Assembly (NCBI RefSeq): GCF_901827175.1
Contig: NZ_LR594662.1
Location: 5,084,001 to 5,148,000, forward strand
Direction of reading: 5' to 3'
DNA from: Variovorax sp. RA8
Lineage (GTDB): Bacteria; Pseudomonadota; Gammaproteobacteria; Burkholderiales; Burkholderiaceae_C
DNA: 64,000 nucleotides
Shown here in pieces: positions 18,313 through 27,200 of this stretch; position 1 is the stretch's first letter, and every line of letters starts with the position of its first letter. A program made the position numbers and the translations under genes. The notes under the pieces were generated by a model, which worked only from the letters and a program-made list of their open reading frames with translations, was not told where the DNA came from and searched no databases.

Positions 18313-19236
18313 TCAACGCCCTGTTCTCGTGAAAACAAAAATGCCCGCGATCACCAGCACGGTGCCGGCCGCGATCCACGCGGTGAAGGGCTCGCCAAGA
18401 ATCAGCGCACCCATCACGACCGTCGACATCGGCCCGATCATGCCCGTTTGCGCGGCCATCGCGGGGCCGATGCGCTCGATGGCCATCATCACCGCCAGCA
18501 CCGGCAGCGCAGTGCACACGATGGCGTTCAGCACCGACAGCCAGATCACCTCGGGCGCCAGCTGCAGGACCGTGTCCAGCGGGCGCAGCACCGCGAACTG
18601 CAGGATGCACAGCACGCAGGCCACGCCGGTCGCCAGCCCGACCAGCCGCAGCGAGCCCAGGCGCCTGACGAACTCGCCGCTGGCGACCAGGTAGATCGCA
18701 TAGCTCACCGCGCTCAGGAACACCAGCAGCGCGCCCCAGGCGGCCGCGCTCGACTGGCCCAGGCTCATCTCGTGGCCGAAGACCAGCAGCACGCCCGCGT
18801 AGCTGATCGCCATGCCGGCCATCTGCCAGCGCGTGATGCGGCGGCGGTAGGCGATCCAGCCGAACAGCAGCACCAGCGTCGGGTTGAGGTAGAGGATGAG
18901 CCGCTCCAGGCTGGCCGTGATGTAGGCCAGGCCGGCGATGTCCAGGAAGCTGGCCAGGTAGTAGCCCGAGAAGCCCAGTCCGATCACGCCCATCCAGTCG
19001 CGCCGCGTGAGCGCCGGCTTGCCGCGCCCGGCCCACCAGGCCATGAGCGCGAACAGCGGCAGCGCGAACAGCATGCGAAGCATGATCAGCGTGATCGCGT
19101 CCACCCCGTACCGATAGGCCAGCTTGACGATGATGGCCTTGCCGCTGAAGGCGATGGCCCCCACCGAGGCGAGCGCGAGGCCGGGGCCGAGGCGCTTGTG
19201 CGCGCGCGGTCCCGCGGCGGCCTGGACGGAGGACAT
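18313..19236 (-). CDS. DMT-superfamily (EamA) transporter
   Basis: Inner-membrane protein of 307 residues with ten hydrophobic segments in two EamA repeats. The first repeat begins at AIAFSGKAIIVKLAYRYG and the second at the WGALLVFLSAVSYAIYLV segment. Family members export amino acids, metabolites or nucleobases. It lies 19 bp from the SDR gene and 6 bp from the gamma-glutamyltransferase gene, suggesting one transcript. No substrate is indicated. Confidence 0.9.
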   Translation of the reverse strand: MSSVQAAAGPRAHKRLGPGLALASVGAIAFSGKAIIVKLAYRYGVDAITLIMLRMLFALPLFALMAWWAGRGKPALTRRDWMGVIGLGFSGYYLASFLDIAGLAYITASLERLILYLNPTLVLLFGWIAYRRRITRWQMAGMAISYAGVLLVFGHEMSLGQSSAAAWGALLVFLSAVSYAIYLVASGEFVRRLGSLRLVGLATGVACVLCILQFAVLRPLDTVLQLAPEVIWLSVLNAIVCTALPVLAVMMAIERIGPAMAAQTGMIGPMSTVVMGALILGEPFTAWIAAGTVLVIAGIFVFTRTGR

Positions 19237-19242
19237 CGGCGA

Positions 19243-20856
19243 TCAGAATCCGGCAGCGAGGCCGTCGCGGCGAGCGTCGCTCGCGGCCACATAGCCTTCG
19301 ACTGCCGGCTCGCCCGCGCGCCAGATGAACTGGCCGGCGCCGAAGTCCTGGTAGGAATCGTTGATCACCTCGACCTTGTGGCCGAGCGCGCCGAGGCCTT
19401 GCACGAGTTCCGGCTTCATCGCCGCTTCGGCGTTGATCTCGAGCCCCTGGTTGAAGCGCCAGCGCGGCGCGTCGCACGCGGCCTGCGGGTTCTGGCCATG
19501 GTCCAGCATGCGGACCAGGGTCTGCATGTGGCCCTGCGGCTGCATGTTGCCGCCCATCACGCCGAAGCTCATCACCGGCTGCCCGTCCTTCGTCAGGAAG
19601 GCAGGAATGATGGTGTGGAAGGGGCGCTTGCGCGGCTCCACCACATTGGGGCTCTTGGCGTCCAGGCTGAAACCGTGGCCCCGGTTCTGCAGGCTGATGC
19701 CGAAGGTCGGCTCCACGCAGCCGGAGCCGAACCCCATGAAGTTGCTCTGGATGAAGCTCACCATCATGCCGCTCTCGTCGGCCGCGGTGAGGTAGATCGT
19801 GCCGCCCTTGATCGGGTTGCCGGCCTTGAAGTCCTGCGCCTTGTTCACGTCGATGAGTCTGGCACGGGAGGCGAGGTACGCGCCATCGAGCATTTGCAGC
19901 GGGGACGCCTCCATCGACGAGGGGTCCGACACATAGCGGTAGGTGTCGGCGAAGGCCAGCTTCATCGCCTCGATCTGCAGGTGCTGCGAAGCCACCGAGT
20001 CGACCGGCATCGAGGCCATGTCGAAGTTCTGCAGGATGCCCAGCGCGATCAGCGCCGCGATGCCCTGGCCGTTCGGCGGCATCTCGTGCACGGTGTAGCC
20101 GCGGTAGTCCTGCGCGATCGGCGCCACCCACTCGGGCTTCCAGTTCGCGAGGTCGCGCACCTTGAGGCTGCCGCCGTTGGCGCCTGAGAACTTCTCCAGC
20201 GCCTCGGCGATCTCGCCGCTGTAGAAGGCATCGCCCTTGGTGTCGGCGATGGCCTTCAGCGCGCGGGCCGCGGCCGGAAAGCGGAACAGTTCGCCGACCT
20301 CGGGCGCACGCCCCCAGGGCAGGAAGGCCTCGCCGAAGCCGGGCTGCGACTGCAGGATCGGCGTGGCGGCGGCCCACTTCTGCTGCACCACCGGCGGCAC
20401 GAGGTAGCCGCGCTCGGCGATCTCGATGGCCGGCGCCATCAGGTCCTCGAAGGGCAGCTTGCCGAAGTGCTCGGACAGCGCGACCCAGCTGCCCACGGCG
20501 CCGGGCACCGTGACCGAATCGATGCCGCGCTGCGGCGGCGTCCTGGCGTCCTTGCCGTACTTGCGCTGGAAGTACTCGGGCGTCCACGCGGCCGGCGAGC
20601 AGCCGGAGGCGTTGAGCCCATGCAGCTTCTCGCCGTCCCAGAGGATGCAGAAGGCATCGCTGCCCAGGCCGTTGCTCACGGGCTCGACCAGGGTCATCAC
20701 GGCCGCGGTCGCGACGGCCGCATCGACCGCGTTGCCGCCCTGCTGCAGGATGCGCAGGCCGGCCTGGGCGGCGAGTGGATGCGAGGTCGAGACGACGTTG
20801 CGGGCGAAGACGGGGATGCGGGTGGAGGTGTAGGGGTTGGCGTAGTCGAATTTCAT
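19243..20856 (-). CDS. Gamma-glutamyltransferase family protein
   Basis: Ntn-hydrolase precursor of 537 residues that would self-cleave into two subunits and act on gamma-glutamyl compounds. The N-terminal block ILQQGGNAVDAAVATAA is diagnostic. The nucleophile Thr is expected in GGTIYLTAADESG, about residue 350, at the start of the small subunit, and the late GVMGGNMQPQGHMQ block is also typical. No signal peptide is obvious, so it may be cytoplasmic, as for the related acylase-type members. It lies 4 bp from the Bug gene. Confidence 0.92.
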   Translation of the reverse strand: MKFDYANPYTSTRIPVFARNVVSTSHPLAAQAGLRILQQGGNAVDAAVATAAVMTLVEPVSNGLGSDAFCILWDGEKLHGLNASGCSPAAWTPEYFQRKYGKDARTPPQRGIDSVTVPGAVGSWVALSEHFGKLPFEDLMAPAIEIAERGYLVPPVVQQKWAAATPILQSQPGFGEAFLPWGRAPEVGELFRFPAAARALKAIADTKGDAFYSGEIAEALEKFSGANGGSLKVRDLANWKPEWVAPIAQDYRGYTVHEMPPNGQGIAALIALGILQNFDMASMPVDSVASQHLQIEAMKLAFADTYRYVSDPSSMEASPLQMLDGAYLASRARLIDVNKAQDFKAGNPIKGGTIYLTAADESGMMVSFIQSNFMGFGSGCVEPTFGISLQNRGHGFSLDAKSPNVVEPRKRPFHTIIPAFLTKDGQPVMSFGVMGGNMQPQGHMQTLVRMLDHGQNPQAACDAPRWRFNQGLEINAEAAMKPELVQGLGALGHKVEVINDSYQDFGAGQFIWRAGEPAVEGYVAASDARRDGLAAGF

Positions 20857-20860
20857 GGCT

Positions 20861-21841
20861 TCAGTCGCTGATGATCTTGCGTTCGATGATGATCTTCTTC
20901 CACTTGGCGGCGTCCTGCGCCACCATCGCCGCGAACTGCGCGGGCGTTCCGGTGGCCGGCGCGATGCCCAGCCTGGAAAGCTTGTCGCGCACTTCCGGAT
21001 CGCTCACCGCCTCGTTGGCCGCGGCATTAACGCGCGCCACGAGATCGGCCGGCAGCCCCTTCGGCCCGTAGAGGCCGAACCAGGTGTTCGACTCGAAGCC
21101 CGGCAGTACGTCGGCGATGGCCGGCAGCTCGGGTGCCAGCGGGCTGCGCTGCAGCGAGGTCACGCCCAGCGCGCGCAGGCGGCCGTCGCGCACGTGCGGC
21201 ATGCCGGTGGGCAGCGCGTCGAAGAGCACGTCCACCTTGCCGCTGATCAGGTCGGGGATCGCGAGCGCCGTACCCTTGTACGGAATGTGGGTGACGAACA
21301 CACCGGCCTGCGACTTGAAGAGCTCCGCCGTGAGCTGCACGATGGTGCCGTTGCCGCTGGAGGCGTAGTTGAGCTTGCCGGGGTTCTTCTTCGCGTACTC
21401 GATCCATTCGCGAACCGTCTTCGCCGGCGAGCTGTTGGGCACCAGCATGATGCTGGGCGCGTCGCCCACATGCGCGATGGGCGCGAAATCGCGCACCGTG
21501 TCGTACGGCAGCTTCGGGTTGATCGCGGGCCCGATCGAATGCGTGCTGGTGGTGGCCAGCAGCAGCGTATAGCCGTCGGCCAGCGCCTTGGCCGCGAGGT
21601 CGGAGCCGATCGCGCCGCCGGCGCCCGGCTTGTTGTCGATCACCAGCGTGGCGCCCAGCTTCTCGCCCATCTTCTGCGACAGGGTGCGCGCGAAGAGGTC
21701 GGTGGCGCCGCCGGCCGGGAAAGGCACGACCAGGCGGATCGGCTTGTTCGGGTAGGCCTGCTGCGCGAAGGCGGCGGGCCATGCGGTCGCGCACAGCGCC
21801 AGGGCGCCGGCACGAAGAAGGGAGGACCTTTTCAGTTTCAT
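20861..21841 (-). CDS. Bug/TctC-family periplasmic receptor
   Basis: Solute receptor of 326 residues. The start at 21841 (MKLKRSSLLRAG) gives a signal peptide ending near AAFAQQ. Mature hallmarks are KPIRLVVPFPAGGATDLFAR, NKPGAGGAIGSDLAAKALAD and YASSGNGTIVQLTAE. It is separated from the TctA/TctB genes upstream by a strong terminator hairpin. It may be the receptor of that permease, or it may work with the gamma-glutamyltransferase and DMT genes downstream. Confidence 0.92.
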   Translation of the reverse strand: MKLKRSSLLRAGALALCATAWPAAFAQQAYPNKPIRLVVPFPAGGATDLFARTLSQKMGEKLGATLVIDNKPGAGGAIGSDLAAKALADGYTLLLATTSTHSIGPAINPKLPYDTVRDFAPIAHVGDAPSIMLVPNSSPAKTVREWIEYAKKNPGKLNYASSGNGTIVQLTAELFKSQAGVFVTHIPYKGTALAIPDLISGKVDVLFDALPTGMPHVRDGRLRALGVTSLQRSPLAPELPAIADVLPGFESNTWFGLYGPKGLPADLVARVNAAANEAVSDPEVRDKLSRLGIAPATGTPAQFAAMVAQDAAKWKKIIIERKIISD

Positions 21842-21880
21842 GGGATCAGATTCTGAGGCTTCGGCGTCGGGGGCGTTCAA

Positions 21881-21907
21881 AAGCAAAAACGGCGCCCGAA
21901 GGCGCCG
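21881..21907 (-). terminator. Rho-independent terminator after tctA
   Basis: On the minus strand a perfect 7-bp GC stem (CGGCGCC/GGCGCCG, 21890-21907) capped by a TTCG tetraloop is followed by TTTTTGCTTTT. It lies 20 bp after the tctA stop. It should end most tctBA transcripts before the Bug receptor gene, which then needs read-through or its own promoter. Confidence 0.85.
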
Positions 21908-21926
21908 CTTGGCGAAGCCGGGAGGC

Positions 21927-23441
21927 TCAGTCCACCTCGACGAAGGCTTCCTCGCGCTTCGACTTGACTGCGGGCAGCAGCACGATCACCACCATCAACG
22001 CAGCAGCGACCAGCAGCCCGGCCGAGATCGGCCGCGTGACGAACACGCTCCACGAGCCGCGCGACAGCAGCAGCGCGCGCCGCAGGTTCTCTTCCATCAT
22101 CGGTCCCAGGATGAGCCCCAGCAGCAGCGGCGCCGGCTCGCAGCCCAACTTGATGAACGAGTAGCCCACGATGCCGAAGATCGCGACCATCCAGACGTCG
22201 AAGGTGTTGTTGTTGGTCGAGTACACGCCGATCGCGCAGAACAGCACGATGGCCGGGAACAGCCAGCGGTAGGGAATCGACAGCAGCTTGATCCAGATGC
22301 CGATCAGCGGCAGGTTCAGGATGATCAGCATCAGGTTGCCGATCCACATCGACGCGATCAGGCCCCAGAAGAGCTCCGGGTTGCTGGTCATCACCTGCGG
22401 GCCGGGCTGGATGTTGTGGATGGTCATCGCGCCCACCATCAGCGCCATCACCGGGTTCGGCGGAATGCCGAGCGTCAGCAGCGGGATGAAGGAAGTCTGC
22501 GCGCCGGCGTTGTTGGCCGCCTCCGGGCCGGCGACGCCGCGGATGTTGCCCTTGCCGAAGGGAACCTCGCCCGCCTTGAGCTTCATCTTCTTCTCGAGCG
22601 TGTAGGCCGCGAAGGCCGACAGCAGCGCGCCACCGCCGGGCAGGATGCCGAGCGAGGAGCCCAGCGCCGTGCCGCGCAGCACGGCGGGGAAGCCGTTCCT
22701 GAAGTCGGCCTTGGTCGGCCAGAGGCCATGCACCTCGGCGGTGAAGACCTGGCGCTCCTCCTCGGGCCGTGCCAGGTTGGAGATGATCTCGCCGTAGCCG
22801 AACACGCCCATCGCGATCACGATGAAGCCGATGCCGTCGGTCAGCTCCGGGATGTCGAAGCTGTAGCGCGCCACGCCCGAGTTCACGTCGGTGCCGACCA
22901 GGCCGATCAGCAGGCCCAGCACGATCATGCAGATCGCCTTGAGCAGCGAGCCCGAGGCCAGCACGACGGCGCCGATCAGGCCCAGCACCATCAGCGAGAA
23001 ATATTCGGCCGGGCCGAACTTGAAGGCCAGCTCGGTCAGCGGCGGCGCGAAGGCAGCCAGGATGAGCGTGCCCACGCAGCCGGCGAAGAAGGAGCCCAGG
23101 CCGGCCGCCGCGAGCGCTGGACCGGCCCTCCCCTGCTTGGCCATCTGGTGGCCGTCGATCACGGTCACCACCGATGACGATTCGCCCGGCAGGTTGACCA
23201 GGATGGCGGTGGTGGAGCCGCCGTACTGCGAGCCGTAGTAGATGCCGGCCAGCATGATCAGCGCGGCCACCGGCGGCAGTGCATAGGTGGCCGGCAGCAG
23301 CATCGCGATGGTGGCGACCGGGCCGATGCCCGGCAGCACGCCGATCAGCGTGCCCAGCAGGCAGCCGACGAAGGCGTAGATCAGGTTCTGCAGCGTGAAG
23401 GCCGCCGTGAAGCCGATGGTCAGGTTGTTGATGAGATCCAT
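21927..23441 (-). CDS. tctA: Tripartite tricarboxylate transporter permease, large subunit
   Basis: Inner-membrane carrier of 504 residues with about 11-12 hydrophobic segments. Diagnostic blocks are LLGTLIGVLPGIGPVATIAM (residues ~28-48), LPGESSSVVTVIDGHQMAKQ and GILPGGGALLSAFAAYTLEK. TctA works with a small TctB subunit and a TctC periplasmic receptor, driven by an ion gradient. It starts 11 bp after the tctB stop. The substrate is unknown, since many homologues carry carboxylates other than citrate. Confidence 0.95.
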   Translation of the reverse strand: MDLINNLTIGFTAAFTLQNLIYAFVGCLLGTLIGVLPGIGPVATIAMLLPATYALPPVAALIMLAGIYYGSQYGGSTTAILVNLPGESSSVVTVIDGHQMAKQGRAGPALAAAGLGSFFAGCVGTLILAAFAPPLTELAFKFGPAEYFSLMVLGLIGAVVLASGSLLKAICMIVLGLLIGLVGTDVNSGVARYSFDIPELTDGIGFIVIAMGVFGYGEIISNLARPEEERQVFTAEVHGLWPTKADFRNGFPAVLRGTALGSSLGILPGGGALLSAFAAYTLEKKMKLKAGEVPFGKGNIRGVAGPEAANNAGAQTSFIPLLTLGIPPNPVMALMVGAMTIHNIQPGPQVMTSNPELFWGLIASMWIGNLMLIILNLPLIGIWIKLLSIPYRWLFPAIVLFCAIGVYSTNNNTFDVWMVAIFGIVGYSFIKLGCEPAPLLLGLILGPMMEENLRRALLLSRGSWSVFVTRPISAGLLVAAALMVVIVLLPAVKSKREEAFVEVD

Positions 23442-23452
23442 GGCAGTCGCTC

Positions 23453-23941
23453 TCAGCCGGTGATGAAGGTGGGCCAGACCTGGAACTGCAGCTTGAGCAG
23501 AACCACGAAGGCGACATAGCTGCCCACCGCCAGGATGGTGGCGAGGACCAGGCTTGCTTTGAGGCTGTAGTGCTCGCCCGCGAGACCCGCGACCAGCACC
23601 AGCGCGTAGATGGCGGCGATCAGCCCCATGGCAGGAAGCCCGATGCTGGGCAGGCCACCGAGCAGGATGCCGAAGATCAGGTTGGAGCCGATGATGAAGG
23701 CCAGCGGACGCCAGGCGATCTTGCCGACCGGTTCACCGTCCACCGTCTCGATGACCAGCGAGGTGAAGATGACGATGATCCCCAGGATGCCCAGCAGGAT
23801 GCCCAGCATCAACGGAAAGTAGCCGGGCCCCATGCGGGCACCGGTGCCCACGCTGTAGGTCGTCGCTCCCCATGCGAAGGCAATGCCGACGATGGTGAAC
23901 ATCAGACCCGCGAAAAAGTCCTTCTGACTTTTGATTTTCAC
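23453..23941 (-). CDS. tctB: Tripartite tricarboxylate transporter small subunit
   Basis: Membrane protein of 162 residues with four hydrophobic segments and the TctB-typical AGLMFTIVGIAFAWGATTYS and GTGARMGPGYFPLMLGILLG blocks. The start codon is GTG at 23941, chosen because GAGGGG lies 7-8 bp upstream. It is the first gene of a tctBA pair. Confidence 0.9.
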   Translation of the reverse strand: MKIKSQKDFFAGLMFTIVGIAFAWGATTYSVGTGARMGPGYFPLMLGILLGILGIIVIFTSLVIETVDGEPVGKIAWRPLAFIIGSNLIFGILLGGLPSIGLPAMGLIAAIYALVLVAGLAGEHYSLKASLVLATILAVGSYVAFVVLLKLQFQVWPTFITG

Positions 23942-23952
23942 GAACTGTCCCC

Positions 23953-23966
23953 TCGAAAGATTTCGA
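23953..23966. promoter_or_regulatory. Palindrome upstream of tctB
   Basis: TCGAAAGATTTCGA is a 14-bp inverted repeat (6-bp arms, 2-bp centre) just upstream of the tctB ribosome site. The remaining bases to the GspE-like gene stop (23967-24063) show no gene. It could be an operator for tctBA, but no regulator can be named. Confidence 0.35.
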
Positions 23967-24063
23967 ACAGCGGATTGTGGGGTCAGCTACCGGTCAGGAT
24001 CGATGTGGATACCACCTAGCGTGAGGTTAGGGTTACTCCGGAGGGACGGCCGTGCAGGTCGCA

Positions 24064-25854
24064 CTACTCGAGCGGCGGGGTGGCGCTCAGCACTTCGTCC
24101 ACCGTGGTCAGCCCTTCGGCCACGCGCAGCGCACCGGCCAGGCGCAGCGGCCGCATGCCGTCGACCACGGCCTGGTGCCGCAGCGCCGCTACGTTGGGTT
24201 CCTTGTCGACCAGCGTCTTGAAAGGCTCGCTCACGGTGAGAAGCTCGTAGAGGCCCATGCGGCCGCGGTAGCCCGTCATGCGGCAATCGACGCAGCCGAC
24301 CGGCTTGTAGGCACGCACCGAGCCGGTGATCTGCCAGGGCTTGACGAAGGCGCCGAGCTGCTCGCGCGTGACGCTCTCGTCGGGCGCCTTGCAGTGCGGG
24401 CAGAGCGTGCGCACCAGGCGCTGCGCCAGCACGCCGAGCATGGTGGCGTTGATCAGGTAGTTGGGCACGCCCAGCTCCATCAGCCGCGTGATCGCGCTGG
24501 GCGCGTCGTTGGTGTGCAGGGTGCTGAAGACCAGGTGGCCGGTGAGCGCGGCCTGCACTGCCATCTCGGCGGTGGCGAGGTCGCGGACCTCGCCCACCAT
24601 GATGATGTCCGGGTCCTGCCGCATCAGCGCGCGCAGGCCCTCGGTGAAGCCGAAGTCCAGTTGCGGCTGCACCTGCGTCTGGTTGAAGGAGGGCTCGATC
24701 ATCTCGATCGGGTCCTCGATGGTGCTGACGTTGACCTCCTCCGTCGCCACCCGCTTGAGCGTCGAATAGAGCGTCGTCGTCTTGCCCGAACCGGTCGGCC
24801 CCGTCACCAGGATGATGCCGTGCGGCCGCGTCACCAGCTGCTCCCAGCGTTGCGCGTCGTGCTGCGCGAAGCCCAGCGCATCGAGGTCCTTGACCGCCGT
24901 GTCGGGGTCGAAGATGCGCATCACCATCTTCTCGCCGAAGGCGGTGGGCAGCGTCGAAAGCCGCATTTCGACTTCGTCGCCGCGCATGTTGCGGGTCTTG
25001 ATGCGGCCGTCCAAAGGCCGGCGCTTCTCGACGACGTCCATGCGGCCCAGCAGCTTGATGCGCGAGACCATCGCGTTCATCACGCCCATCGGCATCTGGT
25101 AGGCGGGGTGCAGCACGCCATCGATGCGGAAGCGGATCACGCCCTGGTCGCGCCGCGGCTCCAGGTGGATGTCGCTGGCGCGCTGGTCGAAGGCGTACTG
25201 CCACAACCAGTCGACCACCTGCACCACGCTCTGGTCGTTGGCGTCGAGCTGCTTGTTGCTCTTGCCCAGCTCTACCAGTTGCTCGAAGCTCGCGCCGCCC
25301 GCGCTGCCGCCGGCCTTCTGCGCCGCGCGCACCGACTTGGCCAGCGAGAAGAACTCGGCCGTGTAGCGCTGGATGTCGGTCGGGTTCGCGACCACGCGCC
25401 GAACCGGACGGCGGGCCTGCCGCTCCACCTCGGCGATCCAGTCCGTGAGGAAGGGCTCGGCCGTCGCCACCACCACCTCCGCCGGGGTGACCTGCACCGG
25501 CAGCACCTTGTGGCGCTCGGCATAGGCGGCGCTCATGGTGTCGGCCACCTTGCCGACGTCGACGCGCAACGGGTCGATCCGCAGGTACGCCAGCCCGGCG
25601 CGGCCCGCCAGCCATTCGCTCAGCATCTCCAGGTCGAGCGGCTTGCCATCGCCCCGGCGCGTCATCGCGACATTGGCCAGCCGCACCAGCGGCGGCTGGC
25701 GGCTCTCGGCCTGGGCGCAGCGCGCCATCGTGCGCTTGGCCTCCTCGGGCGAGATCACGCCGTCCTTCGCAAGCCACTCGATCAGGTGCCGCAGGTTGAG
25801 CGGCCCTTCGGGGCGGGGCGCGGAAGCGGAGGCGGGAGAGGTCAGGGCGCTCAT
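24064..25854 (-). CDS. GspE/PulE-family secretion or pilus ATPase
   Basis: Cytoplasmic hexameric traffic ATPase of 596 residues. An N-terminal GspE-N-like domain (~1-190) is followed by the core. Visible motifs are QRASDIHLEPRR, Walker A TGPTGSGKTTTLYSTL, the Asp box STIEDPIEM, Walker B DPDIIMVGEVRD and the His box HTNDAPSAI. A zinc-binding C-domain has CPHC and CVDC pairs. No other type II secretion or type IV pilus gene lies nearby. Its start overlaps the stop of a SpeE-like gene (ATGA), an unusual partner. Confidence 0.93.
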   Translation of the reverse strand: MSALTSPASASAPRPEGPLNLRHLIEWLAKDGVISPEEAKRTMARCAQAESRQPPLVRLANVAMTRRGDGKPLDLEMLSEWLAGRAGLAYLRIDPLRVDVGKVADTMSAAYAERHKVLPVQVTPAEVVVATAEPFLTDWIAEVERQARRPVRRVVANPTDIQRYTAEFFSLAKSVRAAQKAGGSAGGASFEQLVELGKSNKQLDANDQSVVQVVDWLWQYAFDQRASDIHLEPRRDQGVIRFRIDGVLHPAYQMPMGVMNAMVSRIKLLGRMDVVEKRRPLDGRIKTRNMRGDEVEMRLSTLPTAFGEKMVMRIFDPDTAVKDLDALGFAQHDAQRWEQLVTRPHGIILVTGPTGSGKTTTLYSTLKRVATEEVNVSTIEDPIEMIEPSFNQTQVQPQLDFGFTEGLRALMRQDPDIIMVGEVRDLATAEMAVQAALTGHLVFSTLHTNDAPSAITRLMELGVPNYLINATMLGVLAQRLVRTLCPHCKAPDESVTREQLGAFVKPWQITGSVRAYKPVGCVDCRMTGYRGRMGLYELLTVSEPFKTLVDKEPNVAALRHQAVVDGMRPLRLAGALRVAEGLTTVDEVLSATPPLE

Positions 25855-26600
25855 CGATCAGCAATCGGTTTGAACACCCGCAGCCACTTGGGCGCGGGCA
25901 GGCCCCAGCGAGTCTGGATGCTTTGGGCGCGCTCGGCAAGCGCCGGGCGCTTGGGCCTGCTCGGGCTGCGCTGGGCCAGCACGATGGTGTTGCCTTCGCG
26001 CGTCGGCCGGAAGGTCCACAGCGCTTTCTCGCCAAATGCGGCGGCGATCTTCTCGACGCTGCGCTCGTAGCTCGAGGAGCGGCCGAAGAGATTGACCGTC
26101 ATGCAGCCGTCCTCGGTCAGCAGCCGGCGGCAGTCGGCATAGAAGTCCTCGCTGTCGAGCACGGGCGCCGCGGCCTCGTGGTCGTAGAGGTCGACCTGCA
26201 GCGCATCGACCGTGCCCTGCCACGCCGGCTTGCGGATCTCGGTCTGCGCATCGGCCACCACCACGCGCAGCTTGGCGTCGTCGGCCGGCAGCTTGAACCA
26301 GCCGCGGCAGGCCGCCACCACCTGCGGGTTGAGCTCGATCGCGGTGGTGCGCATGCGCAGCGCCTTGCGGCTGAACTTGGTGAGGCTGGCTGCGCCCAGT
26401 CCCAGCTGCATGGCGTGGCGCTTTGCCACCTCGGCCGGGTCGACGAAGAGCAGCCAGGCCATCATGCGTTGCACGTACTCGAGCTCGATCTCGAAGGGCG
26501 CGTCCAGCTTCATCGAGCCCTGGACCCATTCGGTGCCCAGGTGCAGGTAGCGCACATCCCCGAAGTCGGAGAAGTTGACCTCGGGCAAGGCGCGCTTCAT
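25851..26600 (-). CDS. Spermidine synthase-like protein
   Basis: Class I methyltransferase-fold protein of 249 residues related to polyamine aminopropyltransferases. Visible features are the nucleotide-binding region MQLGLGAASLTKFSRK, the acidic IELNPQVV (ligand of the ribose in the family) and VDALQVDLYDHEAAAP near the catalytic Asp region. The N-terminal beta-domain of true SpeE is short, so aminopropyl transfer is uncertain. The start at 26600 overlaps the glycosylase stop (ATGA). Genes 27145 to 24064 form one overlapping chain. Confidence 0.8.
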   Translation of the reverse strand: MKRALPEVNFSDFGDVRYLHLGTEWVQGSMKLDAPFEIELEYVQRMMAWLLFVDPAEVAKRHAMQLGLGAASLTKFSRKALRMRTTAIELNPQVVAACRGWFKLPADDAKLRVVVADAQTEIRKPAWQGTVDALQVDLYDHEAAAPVLDSEDFYADCRRLLTEDGCMTVNLFGRSSSYERSVEKIAAAFGEKALWTFRPTREGNTIVLAQRSPSRPKRPALAERAQSIQTRWGLPAPKWLRVFKPIADR

Positions 26601-27145
26601 GGGACGGGCAGGTGCTGCGCGATCACCTCGCGCCATGCCGCCGCCTTGCGATCGAAGTTCCAGGATGCATGCGCCGGGCTTGACGAGGGCAGGCGATGGA
26701 CCGGCACACCCAGCGTGCGCGTGTGCCGCGCATGCCTGAAGCTCTCGCCGCCGTTGTGCGCGATGGCGGCCAGGGCCGGCAGGCGCAGGCTGGCGATGTC
26801 GTTCGGCACGGCGTCGCGGATCGCCGCATCGAGGCTGCCCTCGCGCCTGCAGCGCCCGTACACGTCCCACACGCCGAGCCCGCGCGCGAGCAGCCATTCG
26901 CTACGCTTTTGATAGCTGTCAGGCCCCATGGGCAGCGGGCTGTCGGGCCAGATGGCTTGCAAGATTCTCCAGAACTGGTTTTGCGGGTGCGCATAATACT
27001 GCTGCTGCGCGATCGACCGGGCGCCCGGAAAGCTGCCGAGAATCAACAGCACAGTCGCTTCCGACACGATGGGCGCCAAGCCGGTCAGCACGGCTTGCGC
27101 TTGGTACGGGTAGCCGTCGGGTCGATTCGTCACGCTCGTGAGCAT
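26597..27145 (-). CDS. DNA-deoxyinosine (hypoxanthine) glycosylase, uracil-DNA-glycosylase superfamily
   Basis: Base-excision repair enzyme of 182 residues. The N-terminal LLILGSFPGARSIAQQQYYA followed by HPQNQFWRIL is characteristic of the family 6 hypoxanthine-type UDG proteins (Mug-like fold). Late HTRTLGVPVHRLPSSSPAHA matches the C-terminal catalytic His/Ser region. It is the first gene of the three-gene overlapping chain and is separated from the upstream gene by a terminator. Confidence 0.87.
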   Translation of the reverse strand: MLTSVTNRPDGYPYQAQAVLTGLAPIVSEATVLLILGSFPGARSIAQQQYYAHPQNQFWRILQAIWPDSPLPMGPDSYQKRSEWLLARGLGVWDVYGRCRREGSLDAAIRDAVPNDIASLRLPALAAIAHNGGESFRHARHTRTLGVPVHRLPSSSPAHASWNFDRKAAAWREVIAQHLPVP

Positions 27146-27151
27146 AGAAGT

Positions 27152-27179
27152 AAAAAAAAACCCGCCGCTGGCGGGTTTT
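27152..27179 (-). terminator. Rho-independent terminator after the Lys/Ala-repeat gene
   Basis: On the minus strand CCCGCC-AGC-GGCGGG (27161-27175) is followed by nine T residues. The opposite side carries TTTT, so it may also work weakly on the plus strand. It lies about 22 bp after the stop of the gene at 27201 and just upstream of the glycosylase start. Confidence 0.9.
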
Positions 27180-27200
27180 CCGTAGGCGCCGGGAAGCGGG

